Positions 25,965 to 35,592 of a DNA stretch of 64,000 bases are shown one piece after another. Position 1 is the stretch's first letter; each line of letters starts with the position of its first letter. Made by a program: the position numbers and the translations under genes. The notes under the pieces are model-generated. The model saw nothing but the letters and a program-made list of their open reading frames with translations. It was not told where the DNA came from and ran no database searches. This DNA comes from an uncultured Cryptobacterium sp. GTDB taxonomy: Bacteria > Actinomycetota > Coriobacteriia > Coriobacteriales > Eggerthellaceae. Location: the NCBI GenBank assembly GCA_958410215.1, contig CATYOF010000009.1, positions 1 through 64,000 on the forward strand. Reading direction: 5' to 3'.

Positions 25965-26414
25965 TTACAGCAGCGAATGGCAGGGAATAGCACCAAGAGA
26001 AGAAGAATTTCCTACAAGAGACAAAACCGCAACAACCTTAGCCTCATACGATTCAACGAAATCGATAAACTTCTGAGCAAGTGCTTCATCAAAGGTGTCA
26101 AGCACCACAATTACCTTATCCTTCTTCTTTAAGGCAAGCGAAGAAGAAATACCCTCACTAGTTTCTTCCCCAATACCAAACTTCATCCAAGCAGACAAAG
26201 CAACGTTGTAAGCAAAGTAAGAATCAACACCAGGAAGCGATAGTACAACTTCAGGTTTTGCTTCACGATCGACTTGTTGTAAAAGTTCTACCGCTAGCTT
26301 ATTTGAAACAATAGGATCTACCATCAAGGCTTCAGAATTAATCGAAGTACCCTGCTCATCTCGAACAAGCACCTTCATTTTTTTTAGCAACTCTTGAATT
26401 TCAGTTGTTTCCAT
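25965..26414 (-). CDS. Degenerate orotate phosphoribosyltransferase-like protein
   Basis: A 149-residue protein at the end of the pyr operon, where pyrE usually lies. Residues 5-80 and 96-130 can be laid over PyrE: PEVVLSLPGVDSYFAYNVAL falls where PyrE has its core strand, and DKVIVVLDTFDEALAQ falls where PyrE has the PRPP motif. But the acidic pair and TTG of that motif are gone, and the catalytic lysine/arginine loop between the two segments is missing. Catalysis of OMP synthesis looks impossible. A regulatory or structural pseudo-enzyme is an inference. It starts 3 bases after pyrF. Confidence 0.6.
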   Translation of the reverse strand: METTEIQELLKKMKVLVRDEQGTSINSEALMVDPIVSNKLAVELLQQVDREAKPEVVLSLPGVDSYFAYNVALSAWMKFGIGEETSEGISSSLALKKKDKVIVVLDTFDEALAQKFIDFVESYEAKVVAVLSLVGNSSSLGAIPCHSLL

Positions 26415-26417
26415 TCG

Positions 26418-27134
26418 TTATAACTCCTTTGCAATGGCTTCAAATGCTGCAGCAGGGTCTGCCTGTTCGGTTATTGGGCGTCCAATAACAATATGAGAAG
26501 CTCCGTTATCAAAAGCTTGTTGAGGAGTAGCCACACGGCTTTGATCGCCCAAAGCAGCTCCGGCTGGTCTTACACCAGGGGTGACGATATAAGCCTCTGG
26601 ACCAAGTACCTCACGAAGCATAGCAGCTTCTTGAGGAGAGGCAACTACGCCAGAAAGGCCTGCTTGCTTTGCTTGAGTTGCCAATGCAACAACCTGATCT
26701 TTAACTGTTCGGGTAACACCGGTTCGCTGTAAGTCTTCTTCACTCATGCTGGTAAGAACAGTAATACCTAACGAAATAGGCTCCTGTTCAACCCAACGCG
26801 CTTCTAACAAACCGGCTTTTGCGGCTTCCATCATGGCAATACCGCCTACCGCATGCATGGTAAGCATATCGGCACCCGCTTCTGCGGCAGCCTTTGCAGC
26901 TCCTTTTACCTGATGGGGAATATCATGAAACTTTAAATCAAGAAATACCTTAAAGCCACGCTTCTGAAGCGCGGTAATAAAATAGGGTCCTTCTTGATAA
27001 AACAAGGTCATGCCCACTTTAAGCCACTTTGCTTTTCCGTGAAGCTGATCGGCTAATTCAAGCGCACGCGCACGATCGCAATCAAGGGCAACAATGACCC
27101 TGTCTTTTCGCGGAACAGAAGAAAAATCTAGCAT
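26418..27134 (-). CDS. pyrF: Orotidine 5'-phosphate decarboxylase
   Basis: Last step of UMP synthesis. The 238-residue protein has VIVALDCDRARAL at the N-terminus, the catalytic Asp-Lys-Asp array in FLDLKFHDIPHQV, and the phosphate-binding IVTPGVRPAGA and HIVIGRPIT. Its length fits the PyrF type I group. The start overlaps the pyrD stop by 7 bases. Confidence 0.97.
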   Translation of the reverse strand: MLDFSSVPRKDRVIVALDCDRARALELADQLHGKAKWLKVGMTLFYQEGPYFITALQKRGFKVFLDLKFHDIPHQVKGAAKAAAEAGADMLTMHAVGGIAMMEAAKAGLLEARWVEQEPISLGITVLTSMSEEDLQRTGVTRTVKDQVVALATQAKQAGLSGVVASPQEAAMLREVLGPEAYIVTPGVRPAGAALGDQSRVATPQQAFDNGASHIVIGRPITEQADPAAAFEAIAKEL

Positions 27135-28042
27135 TCTAGAGCTCCAATCAACTGATTAACATCATCGATACCCTGTTCTTGGCAATAGCTTTCAATGCCT
27201 TTAATTACCTCAATGGTAGCACGAGGATTCATGAAGTTTGCCGTACCAACAGCAACCGCAGTAGCGCCTGCCAGCATAAACTCAACCGCATCAAGGCCTG
27301 TAGTAATGCCACCCATACCAAGAATAGGAACGTTAATGGCGTTATGAACCTGCCAAACCATACGAAGAGCAACCGGTTTTACTGCAGGACCCGAAAGACC
27401 TCCGACCACACGCGCAAGAATAGGCTTTCTTGTTTTCGTATCAATAGCCATACCCAACAGTGTATTAATAAGGGAAACCGCGTCAGCACCAGCCGCTTCT
27501 ACCGCTTTTGCAATTTCGGTTATATCGGTAACGTTAGGAGTTAGCTTAACAATCAAAGGTCGCTTAGTGCGTTTGCGGCATTCCGCAACAACCGAAGATG
27601 CCATCGCTGGATCGGTCCCAAAGGTCATACCGCCACAATCAACATTGGGGCAGGAAATGTTCAGCTCATAGGCATCCACTTCTGGTGAGGCTTCCAGCGC
27701 TTCTACTACCGCAACATATTCTTCAAGGCTATGCCCTGAAACATTAACAATAACGGTAGCCTGTTCATTTTTTAGCCAAGGTAAATCACGCTGTTTCAGT
27801 ACTTCTACCCCAGGGTTTTGAAGCCCAATAGAATTCAACATACCCGAAGGAGTTTCAGCGATACGAGGGGCATCGTTACCTGCCCATCCATGCAGAGAAA
27901 CACCTTTTGTGGTTACCGCACCCAACGCAGAAACATCAATAAAATCGGCATATTCATGACCTGATGCAAACGTACCGGAAGCGGTAGTAACAGGGTTCTT
28001 CATTAAAAGACCGCCAAGATTAACCTGCATAGTTACGCTCAT
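27128..28042 (-). CDS. pyrD: Dihydroorotate dehydrogenase, class 1B catalytic subunit
   Basis: FMN enzyme oxidising dihydroorotate; class 1B members pass electrons through PyrK to NAD. The 304-residue protein contains ELNISCPNVDCGG with the class 1 catalytic cysteine, and FMN phosphate motifs GMGGITTGLDAVEFMLAG. PyrK is encoded immediately upstream (one-base overlap), confirming the 1B type and so no need for a quinone. Confidence 0.97.
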   Translation of the reverse strand: MSVTMQVNLGGLLMKNPVTTASGTFASGHEYADFIDVSALGAVTTKGVSLHGWAGNDAPRIAETPSGMLNSIGLQNPGVEVLKQRDLPWLKNEQATVIVNVSGHSLEEYVAVVEALEASPEVDAYELNISCPNVDCGGMTFGTDPAMASSVVAECRKRTKRPLIVKLTPNVTDITEIAKAVEAAGADAVSLINTLLGMAIDTKTRKPILARVVGGLSGPAVKPVALRMVWQVHNAINVPILGMGGITTGLDAVEFMLAGATAVAVGTANFMNPRATIEVIKGIESYCQEQGIDDVNQLIGALEC

Positions 28043-28824
28043 TACCAGATCACCTCCGAAGCATCAAAAACTGGACCATCAACGCAAGAGCGCTTTCGTC
28101 CTTGTTTAGTTTCAACAATGCAAGAAAGACAAGCACCAATTCCACAAGCCATACGTTTTTCAAGAGAAATAAACGTAGGTAATCCTGCTTCCAAACAGAG
28201 TTCAGAAACAATACGCATCATAGGCTCAGGACCACAGCAGTACACATAGTCATAATTCTGAGCTTGAATACAATCTTTCACGACTTCAGTACAAAAGCCT
28301 TTGCGTCCTTTAGAGCCATCATCAGTGGCAATAAGAAGATCTTTACCCAAAAGTGTTTTGTAGCGATCTTCCACCACCAAAGCTTTTTCCGTTTGAGCAC
28401 CAAGCACCACATCCATATCAACATGTGCCGCCTTAAGGGCTTCCGCATGAAGATAAAGCGGTGCCCCTCCTACTCCACCAGCTACCAAAAGAACCTTAGA
28501 CGCATTGCTAGGCACACTCCAGCCCTGACCAATAGGACCCATCACAGATACCACAGCACCTGGGTTTAAAGTAGTCATATGAGCACTGCCATATCCCACC
28601 ACCTGATAAAGTATGGCAAGTACCTTGTTATTATCTTCGGTGTAATAGACTGAAAAGGGGCGACGCAAAATATGGCCTTCCATGCCAGGTAACTGCACAT
28701 GAACAAATTGACCAGGCTGTAACTGCACACCAATTTCTTCCACTTCAACCTTCATAAGCCAAAGTGTGTCAGTTAATGCAATGTTTTGCCGTACAATACC
28801 CGGTTTTTCCAATACCGTACTCAC
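28042..28824 (-). CDS. pyrK: Dihydroorotate dehydrogenase electron-transfer subunit
   Basis: FAD and [2Fe-2S] protein that couples PyrD to NAD. The 260-residue sequence has the FAD-binding RRPFSVYY and the NAD-site LLVAGGVGGAPLYLHAE. It also has a C-terminal cluster of cysteines CGIGACLSC followed by RSCVDGPVF, the standard PyrK iron-sulfur arrangement. It lies between carB and pyrD. Confidence 0.96.
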   Translation of the reverse strand: MSTVLEKPGIVRQNIALTDTLWLMKVEVEEIGVQLQPGQFVHVQLPGMEGHILRRPFSVYYTEDNNKVLAILYQVVGYGSAHMTTLNPGAVVSVMGPIGQGWSVPSNASKVLLVAGGVGGAPLYLHAEALKAAHVDMDVVLGAQTEKALVVEDRYKTLLGKDLLIATDDGSKGRKGFCTEVVKDCIQAQNYDYVYCCGPEPMMRIVSELCLEAGLPTFISLEKRMACGIGACLSCIVETKQGRKRSCVDGPVFDASEVIW

Positions 28825-28831
28825 AGCTAAA

Positions 28832-31800
28832 TCACTTCTCTTCCCACTGCTCTAAATCCTGCAAGGCAATAATGGGGAGATTGTCATCTCGAAGGTTATC
28901 AATTGCAGAAACAAACGCTTGAGCACCTGCCAAAGTAGTAACGTAACAAAGATTCTGTCGAACCGCCATGGTGCGCAATACGTATCCATCAGAACGTGTT
29001 TCTTGACCAAATGGCGTATTGATCATCAGATCAATTTTCCCGTCACTAATAAGGGTTCCAATATTGGGTTCCGGATCGCTTACACGACCAATTTCTTCAC
29101 AAGGAATATTTGCTGATTTCAACGCACGAGCCGTACCTGAAGTACAAATAAGCTTAAAGCCCATACGAGCCAAATCGCGTGCAAGTGGCACAATGGCACG
29201 CTTATCGCGATCGCACACCGAAAGAAAACAGGTTCCCGATTTGGGCAGTTCCATATTGACGGCAGCCTGGGTTTTAGCGTAGGCAGCGGGGAAATTATTA
29301 GCAATGCCCATAACTTCGCCTGTTGATTTCATTTCTGGGCCTAATACTACATCAGCACCAGGGAAGCGTCCGAAAGGCATAACAGCTTCCTTCACGCAGA
29401 AATGAGACTGCCTACGTTCATCGTCAGGCAAATTGAAGCTTGCGATGGTTTCTCCCGCCATAATGCGAGCAGCCAGTTTAGCCAAAGGAACACCAGTTGC
29501 CTTCGAAATAAAGGGAACCGTACGGGATGCACGAGGGTTAGCCTCAATAACATAGACAACCGAATCTTTGATAGCAAACTGTACATTCAGAAGGCCTACT
29601 ACCCCTAAGCGAAGAGCCAACCTTCTGGTAATAGAACGCAATTGTGAAACCTGTGATTCCGAAAGCGTAAACGGAGGAATGCAACAAGCAGAGTCTCCCG
29701 AATGGACGCCAGCTTCTTCGATGTGCTCTAAAACACCACCGATATACACTTGCTTACCATCACACAACGCATCAACATCACATTCAATTGCGCCTTCCAA
29801 AAAGCGGTCTAAATACACAGGATGGTCAGGCGTAATACGAGCAGCTTCTGCCATGTATTTTTCAAGATACTTGGCATCATACGCAATAACCATGCCACGT
29901 CCGCCCAGTACGTAGCTAGGACGCACCAAAAGCGGAAAACCGATACGATCAGCAACCTGACAAGCCTCTTCAAACGAAGAAGCCATACCTGCTGCCGGAT
30001 AGGTAATATGAAGTTCGTCCAAAATTTCAGAGAATCGATCACGATCTTCAGCTAAATCAATAGCCTCTGGCTTGGTGCCCATTACCACCATGCCAGAATT
30101 CTCCAAGTCGCGCGCCAATTTAAGAGGCGTTTGTCCACCGAGTGTTACTACTACCCCATCAGGCTGTTCCACTTCGACAATATCCATCACGTCTTCGTAA
30201 GTTAACGGCTCGAAGTACAAGCGATCAGATGTATCGTAGTCGGTCGATACCGTTTCTGGATTGCAATTTACCATGATGGTTTCGTAGCCTGCATCATGTA
30301 AGGCATAGCTTGCATGAACACAACAGTAGTCAAATTCAATACCCTGCCCAATGCGGTTAGGACCTGCGCCTAAAATCATGGCACGTTTTTTAGTGGAAGG
30401 ACGAATTTCGCTTTCACCAAGTTCATAAGTTTTGTAATGATATTCAGTTCGACTTTCAAATTCAGCCGCACAGGTATCAACCGTTTTAAATACAGGAACT
30501 ACCCCAAGCTCTTTACGGCGAGCGCGAACCGCATGTTCTTCACTGCCGGTAAGATAGGCAATCTGTATATCAGATAAGCCAAAACGCTTAGCCTGCAATA
30601 AGTCCTGAGCATCCAAATCTTCAAGAGCGTACTTACCAATTGCCTGTTCAACTTGAATAATGTCATAGAGACGTGATAAGAACCAGCGATCGATTTTGGA
30701 AGCTTCAAATACCTGATCGATACTCCATCCACGGCGAAAAGCTTCTGCGATATAGAACATACGATCTTCAGTAGGCTTACCTACCAATTCATCAAAGTGC
30801 TCTTCATCAAAGCTGTCCTTGCCATCGGCACCTAAACCGGCACGTCCGTTTTCCAATGAACGCATCGCTTTACCAAATGCTTCTTCAAAGGTACGACCGA
30901 TAGCCATAATTTCTCCAACTGCTTTCATGCGGGTAGAAAGCGTAGTATCGGTACCTTTAAACTTCTCAAAAGCAAAACGAGGAACCTTTACGACACAGTA
31001 GTCAATAGAAGGTTCGAAACAAGCCGGCGTTGCTTTGGTAATGTCATTGGTAATTTCATCAAGCGTATATCCTACCGCTAACTTTGCTGCTGCCTTAGCA
31101 ATTGGAAAACCAGTAGCCTTAGAAGCAAGTGCGGAAGAACGAGAAACACGAGGGTTCATTTCAATTACAATGAGGCGTCCATTTTTTGGATTAACCGCAA
31201 ACTGCACGTTAGAGCCGCCGGTTTCTACACCAATCTTTTCCAAAATTGCAAGAGAGGCAACCCTCATGCGTTGGTATTCAACATCCGATAAAGTTTGTGC
31301 AGGAGCAACCGTAATAGAATCGCCCGTATGAACACCCATAGGGTCAAAATTTTCTATGGAGCAAATAATAATGCCGTTACCCGCTTTATCGCGCATAACC
31401 TCCATTTCGTATTCTTTCCAACCCTCAATGCTTTCTTCTACCAGTACTTCGCTTACCGGAGAGAGATCAAGACCTTGAGACACAATAAGTTCAAGTTCTT
31501 CTTGATTATGCGCAATGCCACCACCAGCACCGCCAAGCGTAAACGATGGACGAATAACCAGCGGGTATCCTAAGCTTTCAGCCAAAGACAGCGCATCATC
31601 AATCGAATAGGCATAGCCACTGCGTGCAACTTCAAGACCAATTTCTGACATGGCTTCATTAAATTGCTTGCGATCTTCACCACGCTCGATAGCGTCTAAA
31701 TCGCATCCAATCATCTCCACGCCATATTTTTCCAATACGCCGGCCTTCGCCAATTCAACAGCGGCATTAAGTGCGGTCTGCCCCCCTAGGGTGGGTAACA

Positions 31801-32056
31801 GCGCATCAGGGCGTTCTTTGGCTATGATTTTTTCAATAAATTCCTTGGTAATTGGTTCTACGTAGGTGCGATCAACCAACTGAGGGTCTGTCATGATGGT
31901 GGCAGGATTGGAATTAACCAATACCACCTCATAACCATCCTCCTTTAATACCTTGCACGCTTGGGCACCCGAATAGTCGAATTCACATGCTTGACCAATG
32001 ACGATAGGACCAGATCCAATTACCAAGATTCGTTTTATATCTTCTCTTTTAGGCAT
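28832..32056 (-). CDS. carB: Carbamoyl-phosphate synthase large subunit
   Basis: Uses ammonia from CarA, bicarbonate and two ATP to make carbamoyl phosphate. The 1074-residue protein has two duplicated ATP-grasp halves (GSGPIVIGQACEFDYSG near the N-terminus; GAGPNRIGQGIEFDYCC at mid-length) and a C-terminal MGS-like regulatory domain. I used ATG 32056 (MPKREDIKRILVIGSG) with AAGGAGAGG upstream; it overlaps the carA stop by 8 bases. Confidence 0.98.
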   Translation of the reverse strand: MPKREDIKRILVIGSGPIVIGQACEFDYSGAQACKVLKEDGYEVVLVNSNPATIMTDPQLVDRTYVEPITKEFIEKIIAKERPDALLPTLGGQTALNAAVELAKAGVLEKYGVEMIGCDLDAIERGEDRKQFNEAMSEIGLEVARSGYAYSIDDALSLAESLGYPLVIRPSFTLGGAGGGIAHNQEELELIVSQGLDLSPVSEVLVEESIEGWKEYEMEVMRDKAGNGIIICSIENFDPMGVHTGDSITVAPAQTLSDVEYQRMRVASLAILEKIGVETGGSNVQFAVNPKNGRLIVIEMNPRVSRSSALASKATGFPIAKAAAKLAVGYTLDEITNDITKATPACFEPSIDYCVVKVPRFAFEKFKGTDTTLSTRMKAVGEIMAIGRTFEEAFGKAMRSLENGRAGLGADGKDSFDEEHFDELVGKPTEDRMFYIAEAFRRGWSIDQVFEASKIDRWFLSRLYDIIQVEQAIGKYALEDLDAQDLLQAKRFGLSDIQIAYLTGSEEHAVRARRKELGVVPVFKTVDTCAAEFESRTEYHYKTYELGESEIRPSTKKRAMILGAGPNRIGQGIEFDYCCVHASYALHDAGYETIMVNCNPETVSTDYDTSDRLYFEPLTYEDVMDIVEVEQPDGVVVTLGGQTPLKLARDLENSGMVVMGTKPEAIDLAEDRDRFSEILDELHITYPAAGMASSFEEACQVADRIGFPLLVRPSYVLGGRGMVIAYDAKYLEKYMAEAARITPDHPVYLDRFLEGAIECDVDALCDGKQVYIGGVLEHIEEAGVHSGDSACCIPPFTLSESQVSQLRSITRRLALRLGVVGLLNVQFAIKDSVVYVIEANPRASRTVPFISKATGVPLAKLAARIMAGETIASFNLPDDERRQSHFCVKEAVMPFGRFPGADVVLGPEMKSTGEVMGIANNFPAAYAKTQAAVNMELPKSGTCFLSVCDRDKRAIVPLARDLARMGFKLICTSGTARALKSANIPCEEIGRVSDPEPNIGTLISDGKIDLMINTPFGQETRSDGYVLRTMAVRQNLCYVTTLAGAQAFVSAIDNLRDDNLPIIALQDLEQWEEK

Positions 32057-33383
32057 GAACCTCTCCTTCCCTTGCAGCAAAATTCCACCCTGCAAGGCGA
32101 TCATGTGCAATATCGATATCCAGATAATCAGACCTACCGTCCATTAAGCGTGTAAACGCAGTAAACAGATAGTGTGCATCAGTAGGACCAGGACTAGCTT
32201 CAGGATGGTACTGTACCGAAAAGACCGGCTTATCCAAAAAGGCAATACCTTCCGCAGTGCCATCATTAAGATTTACGTGCGTAAGCTGAATGCGTCCAAA
32301 CTTTTCGTTCATGACAACCGGTGCGCACTTCTTTTCACACCAGAAACGAAGATCATCCACATGAGCGCTCATACCGTCAGATAGTTCAGGTACCAAGGGG
32401 CCAAGGGAATCAAAGAGTAATCCAAAGCCATGGTTTTGGGCGGTTATTTCAACCCTACCCGTACGTAAATTCATAACTGGCTGATTGCCCCCACGATGGC
32501 CAAACTTAAGTTTTTCCATTTCAGCGCCTGATGCAAGTGAAATCATCTGGTGACCGAGGCAAATTCCAAAAAGCGGAACTTTACCAATGAGCTGCTCTAC
32601 CTGCACGTAGGTTTCTCGCACCGCTTCAGGATCGCCCGGACCATTACTCAAGAAAACGCCATCGGGATTAAGAGAAAGCACCTTATCCGCTGAAGTATTC
32701 CAAGGAACAACGGTAAGCTTGCAGCCCACACGAATCAGGCCCTGCAAGATAGACTTTTTTACACCACAGTCATAGGCAACCACATGATAGTAAGGCTCAG
32801 CAGGTGCAGCAAGCGCAAAAGCTTGGCTTTCAGGCAGTTCAGTAAATGAAGTAATTTCATCGCGACTAACCGTTTTAGCCAGATTTACTCCCACGATGCT
32901 TTCCGAAGCGCGGACTTTTGCCAATAAGCTATCCGTATCAAGATCAATGGTGGACAAAACACCACGTTGTGCCCCATGGTCACGCAGATGCATAGTAAGC
33001 GAACGTGTATCAATGCCGCCAAGAGCCACAACTTGCTGATCTTTAAGAAAATCAGGCAAAGAAATTTCGCTGCGCCAATTTGAAGGAGTAAAGCACATTT
33101 CGTGCACCACCAAACCACGCAGGGCAAGACTATCCGCCTGCAGATCATCACGATTTACTCCATAGTTACCTATCTGGGGATAGGTCATCGTAATAATCTG
33201 TCCCGCATAGGAAGGATCAGAAATTACCTCTAGGTAACCTTCCAAAGAAGTATTGAAGCAAACTTCGCCAAACACCTCACCTTCCGTACCGCAGGAATAA
33301 CCTTCATAGACCGTACCGTCTTCCAAAACCAATTTAGCCTTGGCGTGCTGTCCATAACTGGTGTTGTCCAATAACTTACTCAA
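32049..33383 (-). CDS. carA: Carbamoyl-phosphate synthase small (glutaminase) subunit, enlarged
   Basis: Hydrolyses glutamine and channels ammonia to CarB. The class I amidotransferase triad is visible: Cys275 in FGICLGHQM, and His393 and Glu395 in QYHPEASPG. At 444 residues it is longer than the usual 360-390. An insert of about 30 residues follows ITAQNHGF (about 321-361, containing FWCEKKC), and about 30 residues extend past the normal end. Frame and neighbours are intact, so this is not a frameshift. It overlaps pyrC and carB. Confidence 0.95.
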   Translation of the reverse strand: MSKLLDNTSYGQHAKAKLVLEDGTVYEGYSCGTEGEVFGEVCFNTSLEGYLEVISDPSYAGQIITMTYPQIGNYGVNRDDLQADSLALRGLVVHEMCFTPSNWRSEISLPDFLKDQQVVALGGIDTRSLTMHLRDHGAQRGVLSTIDLDTDSLLAKVRASESIVGVNLAKTVSRDEITSFTELPESQAFALAAPAEPYYHVVAYDCGVKKSILQGLIRVGCKLTVVPWNTSADKVLSLNPDGVFLSNGPGDPEAVRETYVQVEQLIGKVPLFGICLGHQMISLASGAEMEKLKFGHRGGNQPVMNLRTGRVEITAQNHGFGLLFDSLGPLVPELSDGMSAHVDDLRFWCEKKCAPVVMNEKFGRIQLTHVNLNDGTAEGIAFLDKPVFSVQYHPEASPGPTDAHYLFTAFTRLMDGRSDYLDIDIAHDRLAGWNFAAREGEVHA

Positions 33384-34668
33384 CTACGACACCATCCTTA
33401 CATGTAAAGGTGCCACCTACCAAAACATCGGTTGCACGACCTGTTAATTCGTATCCTAAGAAACCGGAATTTTTCGATTTAGAATACATATCATCTGCCG
33501 TAACCGTCCAAGTAACAGCAGGATCGAAAATAGTAATATCAGCCACATTTCCCGCTTCAAGTTTCACCTGGTCTAGGCGAAGGATTTTACGAGGCTTAAT
33601 TGCCATAAGTTCAACCAGCTGGTTGTAGGTAATATGTCCTGGAGCAACCAAGTACGTAAGAACTACACCCAAGGAAGTTTCTAATCCGGTCATACCGAAA
33701 GGTGCTAATTCAAATTCACGCGCTTTTTCGTGTTCTGCATGAGGTGCGTGATCGGTCACAATACAATCGATCGTGCCATCGGCAAGCGCTTCAAGTAAGG
33801 CTGCATTATCCTCTCTAGTTCGCAAAGGAGGATTCATCTTCAAATTGGTGTTATACGTAGTAGTAATATCGTCCTCATTTAACACTAAATGATGGGGAGT
33901 AACCTCACAAGTTACCGCTACACCGCGAGCCTTACCTTCGCGCACCAATTCAACGCCACGAGCTGAAGTAATGTGTTGAATATGAATAGGACAGCCCGTT
34001 AATTCAGAAAGCGCAATATCACGCTGAATTTGCAATTCTTCTCCTGTTGCAGGCCATCCCGCAAGACCCAAGCGCGTCGAAACCACACCTTCGTTCACCT
34101 GACCCGGGCCAACCAAACCTTCATCTTGACAATGGCTCATTACCACCTTGTTGAACATTTTTGCGTAGTCCATCACGCGGCGCATCATGCCAGCGTTTTG
34201 AACGCCTCGTCCATCATCAGTAAAAGCAACCGCACCATGAGCAACCATATCTCCCATTTCAGAGAGCGATTCACCCTTTAAGCCTTTTGTACAAGCGCCC
34301 GAAGGATACACACGGCAATGGCCTGCCTGAGCTGCTTTATCAAGCACATAATCGATAGTGGTGGCGTTATCGGTCGTAGGATTGGTATTCGGCATAGAAC
34401 AAATACCCGTAAATCCGCCATGAGCTGCAGCCGCCGTTCCAGTTTCGATAGTTTCTTTATATTCTTGACCTGGATCACGAAGGTGAACATGAATATCAAC
34501 TAATCCAGGAACCGCAATACAACCACTGCGGTCATACACTTCAGCATCGGGACATTCAAGAGAGGGACCAACTTCAACGATAGTTTGCCCGTCAATCAAA
34601 ATATCAGCAACGGTATCAAGCGATAAAGAAGGATCAATTACTCGAACGTTTTTAATGAGCGATTTCAT
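33376..34668 (-). CDS. pyrC: Dihydroorotase
   Basis: Zinc amidohydrolase closing the dihydroorotate ring. The 430-residue type I enzyme has the metal motif DIHVHLRDPGQEYKE, TSMPNT-like CSMPNTNPTTD, the histidines in HCQDE and HIQHITS, and DHAPH. All ligands appear present. It overlaps pyrB by 17 bases and carA by 8. Confidence 0.97.
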   Translation of the reverse strand: MKSLIKNVRVIDPSLSLDTVADILIDGQTIVEVGPSLECPDAEVYDRSGCIAVPGLVDIHVHLRDPGQEYKETIETGTAAAAHGGFTGICSMPNTNPTTDNATTIDYVLDKAAQAGHCRVYPSGACTKGLKGESLSEMGDMVAHGAVAFTDDGRGVQNAGMMRRVMDYAKMFNKVVMSHCQDEGLVGPGQVNEGVVSTRLGLAGWPATGEELQIQRDIALSELTGCPIHIQHITSARGVELVREGKARGVAVTCEVTPHHLVLNEDDITTTYNTNLKMNPPLRTREDNAALLEALADGTIDCIVTDHAPHAEHEKAREFELAPFGMTGLETSLGVVLTYLVAPGHITYNQLVELMAIKPRKILRLDQVKLEAGNVADITIFDPAVTWTVTADDMYSKSKNSGFLGYELTGRATDVLVGGTFTCKDGVVVE

Positions 34669-35590
34669 CGTTTGCTCCCCCTAACAGCAAATAGATCAGC
34701 GCCATACGAACACAAACACCTGAAAATACCTGTTCAACAATGACCGATTTATGACCATCTGCCATGAAACTATCCAGTTCAACCCCACGATTAATGGGTC
34801 CAGGATGGCAGATAATGGCATCATCTTTCATAAGATAAGAACGTTGTTCATTTAGGCCGTATAACAGATGATATTCGCGCAAACTTGGGAAAGGCGCATT
34901 TTCCAAACGTTCCATCTGGATACGCAACATATATACCACATCAAGACTGGGCAGCACTTCGTCCAAATAAGGAGTTACTTCATCAGCCCCAAGAACATCG
35001 GGTCGTGCAGGTAAAAGGGTTGCCGGTGCAATAAGAACAACCTGGGCTCCCATTTTCTTTAAGGCAGGAACCAAGGATCCGCAAACACGGGAATGAGCAA
35101 TATCTCCTACAATTCCCACACGCAAACCTTCAAACGAGCCTTTTTCCTTCCAGATGGTATACAGATCGAGAAGTGCCTGCGTAGGATGCTGATGTTTACC
35201 ATCGCCGGCATCAATAACACTAGCGTTGGTGTTTTGTGAGACCATATAAGGTGCGCCTGCACACTTGTGGCGCACGATAAACATATCTACTTTCATAGCA
35301 TCAAGGGTGCGCACCGTGTCGACTAAGCTTTCACCTTTAACAGTAGATGACGCACTCCCACCAGCATTAAGAGAATCGCAAGAAAGGCGTTTTTCTGCTA
35401 GTTCAAAAGACCCCCGCGTTCTGGTGGAAGGTTCAAAAAACAGGTTGCACACCGTTTTGCCACGGAGAGCAGGAACTTTTTTGATAGCACGTTCGTTAAC
35501 TTCTTCGAATTTTCGTGCCTGTTCTAACACCGTCATAATATCGTCGGCTGATAAATCATCAATGAATAAAAGATGTTTGTGATTAAACAT
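34652..35590 (-). CDS. pyrB: Aspartate carbamoyltransferase catalytic subunit
   Basis: Joins carbamoyl phosphate to aspartate. The 312-residue protein has the carbamoyl-phosphate motif FEPSTRTRGSFE, the SASSTVKGES loop with active-site lysine, and HPTQALLDLYT. No pyrI regulatory subunit is encoded nearby, as usual outside enteric bacteria; control is probably through PyrR. It starts 2 bases after pyrR. Confidence 0.97.
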   Translation of the reverse strand: MFNHKHLLFIDDLSADDIMTVLEQARKFEEVNERAIKKVPALRGKTVCNLFFEPSTRTRGSFELAEKRLSCDSLNAGGSASSTVKGESLVDTVRTLDAMKVDMFIVRHKCAGAPYMVSQNTNASVIDAGDGKHQHPTQALLDLYTIWKEKGSFEGLRVGIVGDIAHSRVCGSLVPALKKMGAQVVLIAPATLLPARPDVLGADEVTPYLDEVLPSLDVVYMLRIQMERLENAPFPSLREYHLLYGLNEQRSYLMKDDAIICHPGPINRGVELDSFMADGHKSVIVEQVFSGVCVRMALIYLLLGGANDEIAH

Positions 35591-35592
35591 AG

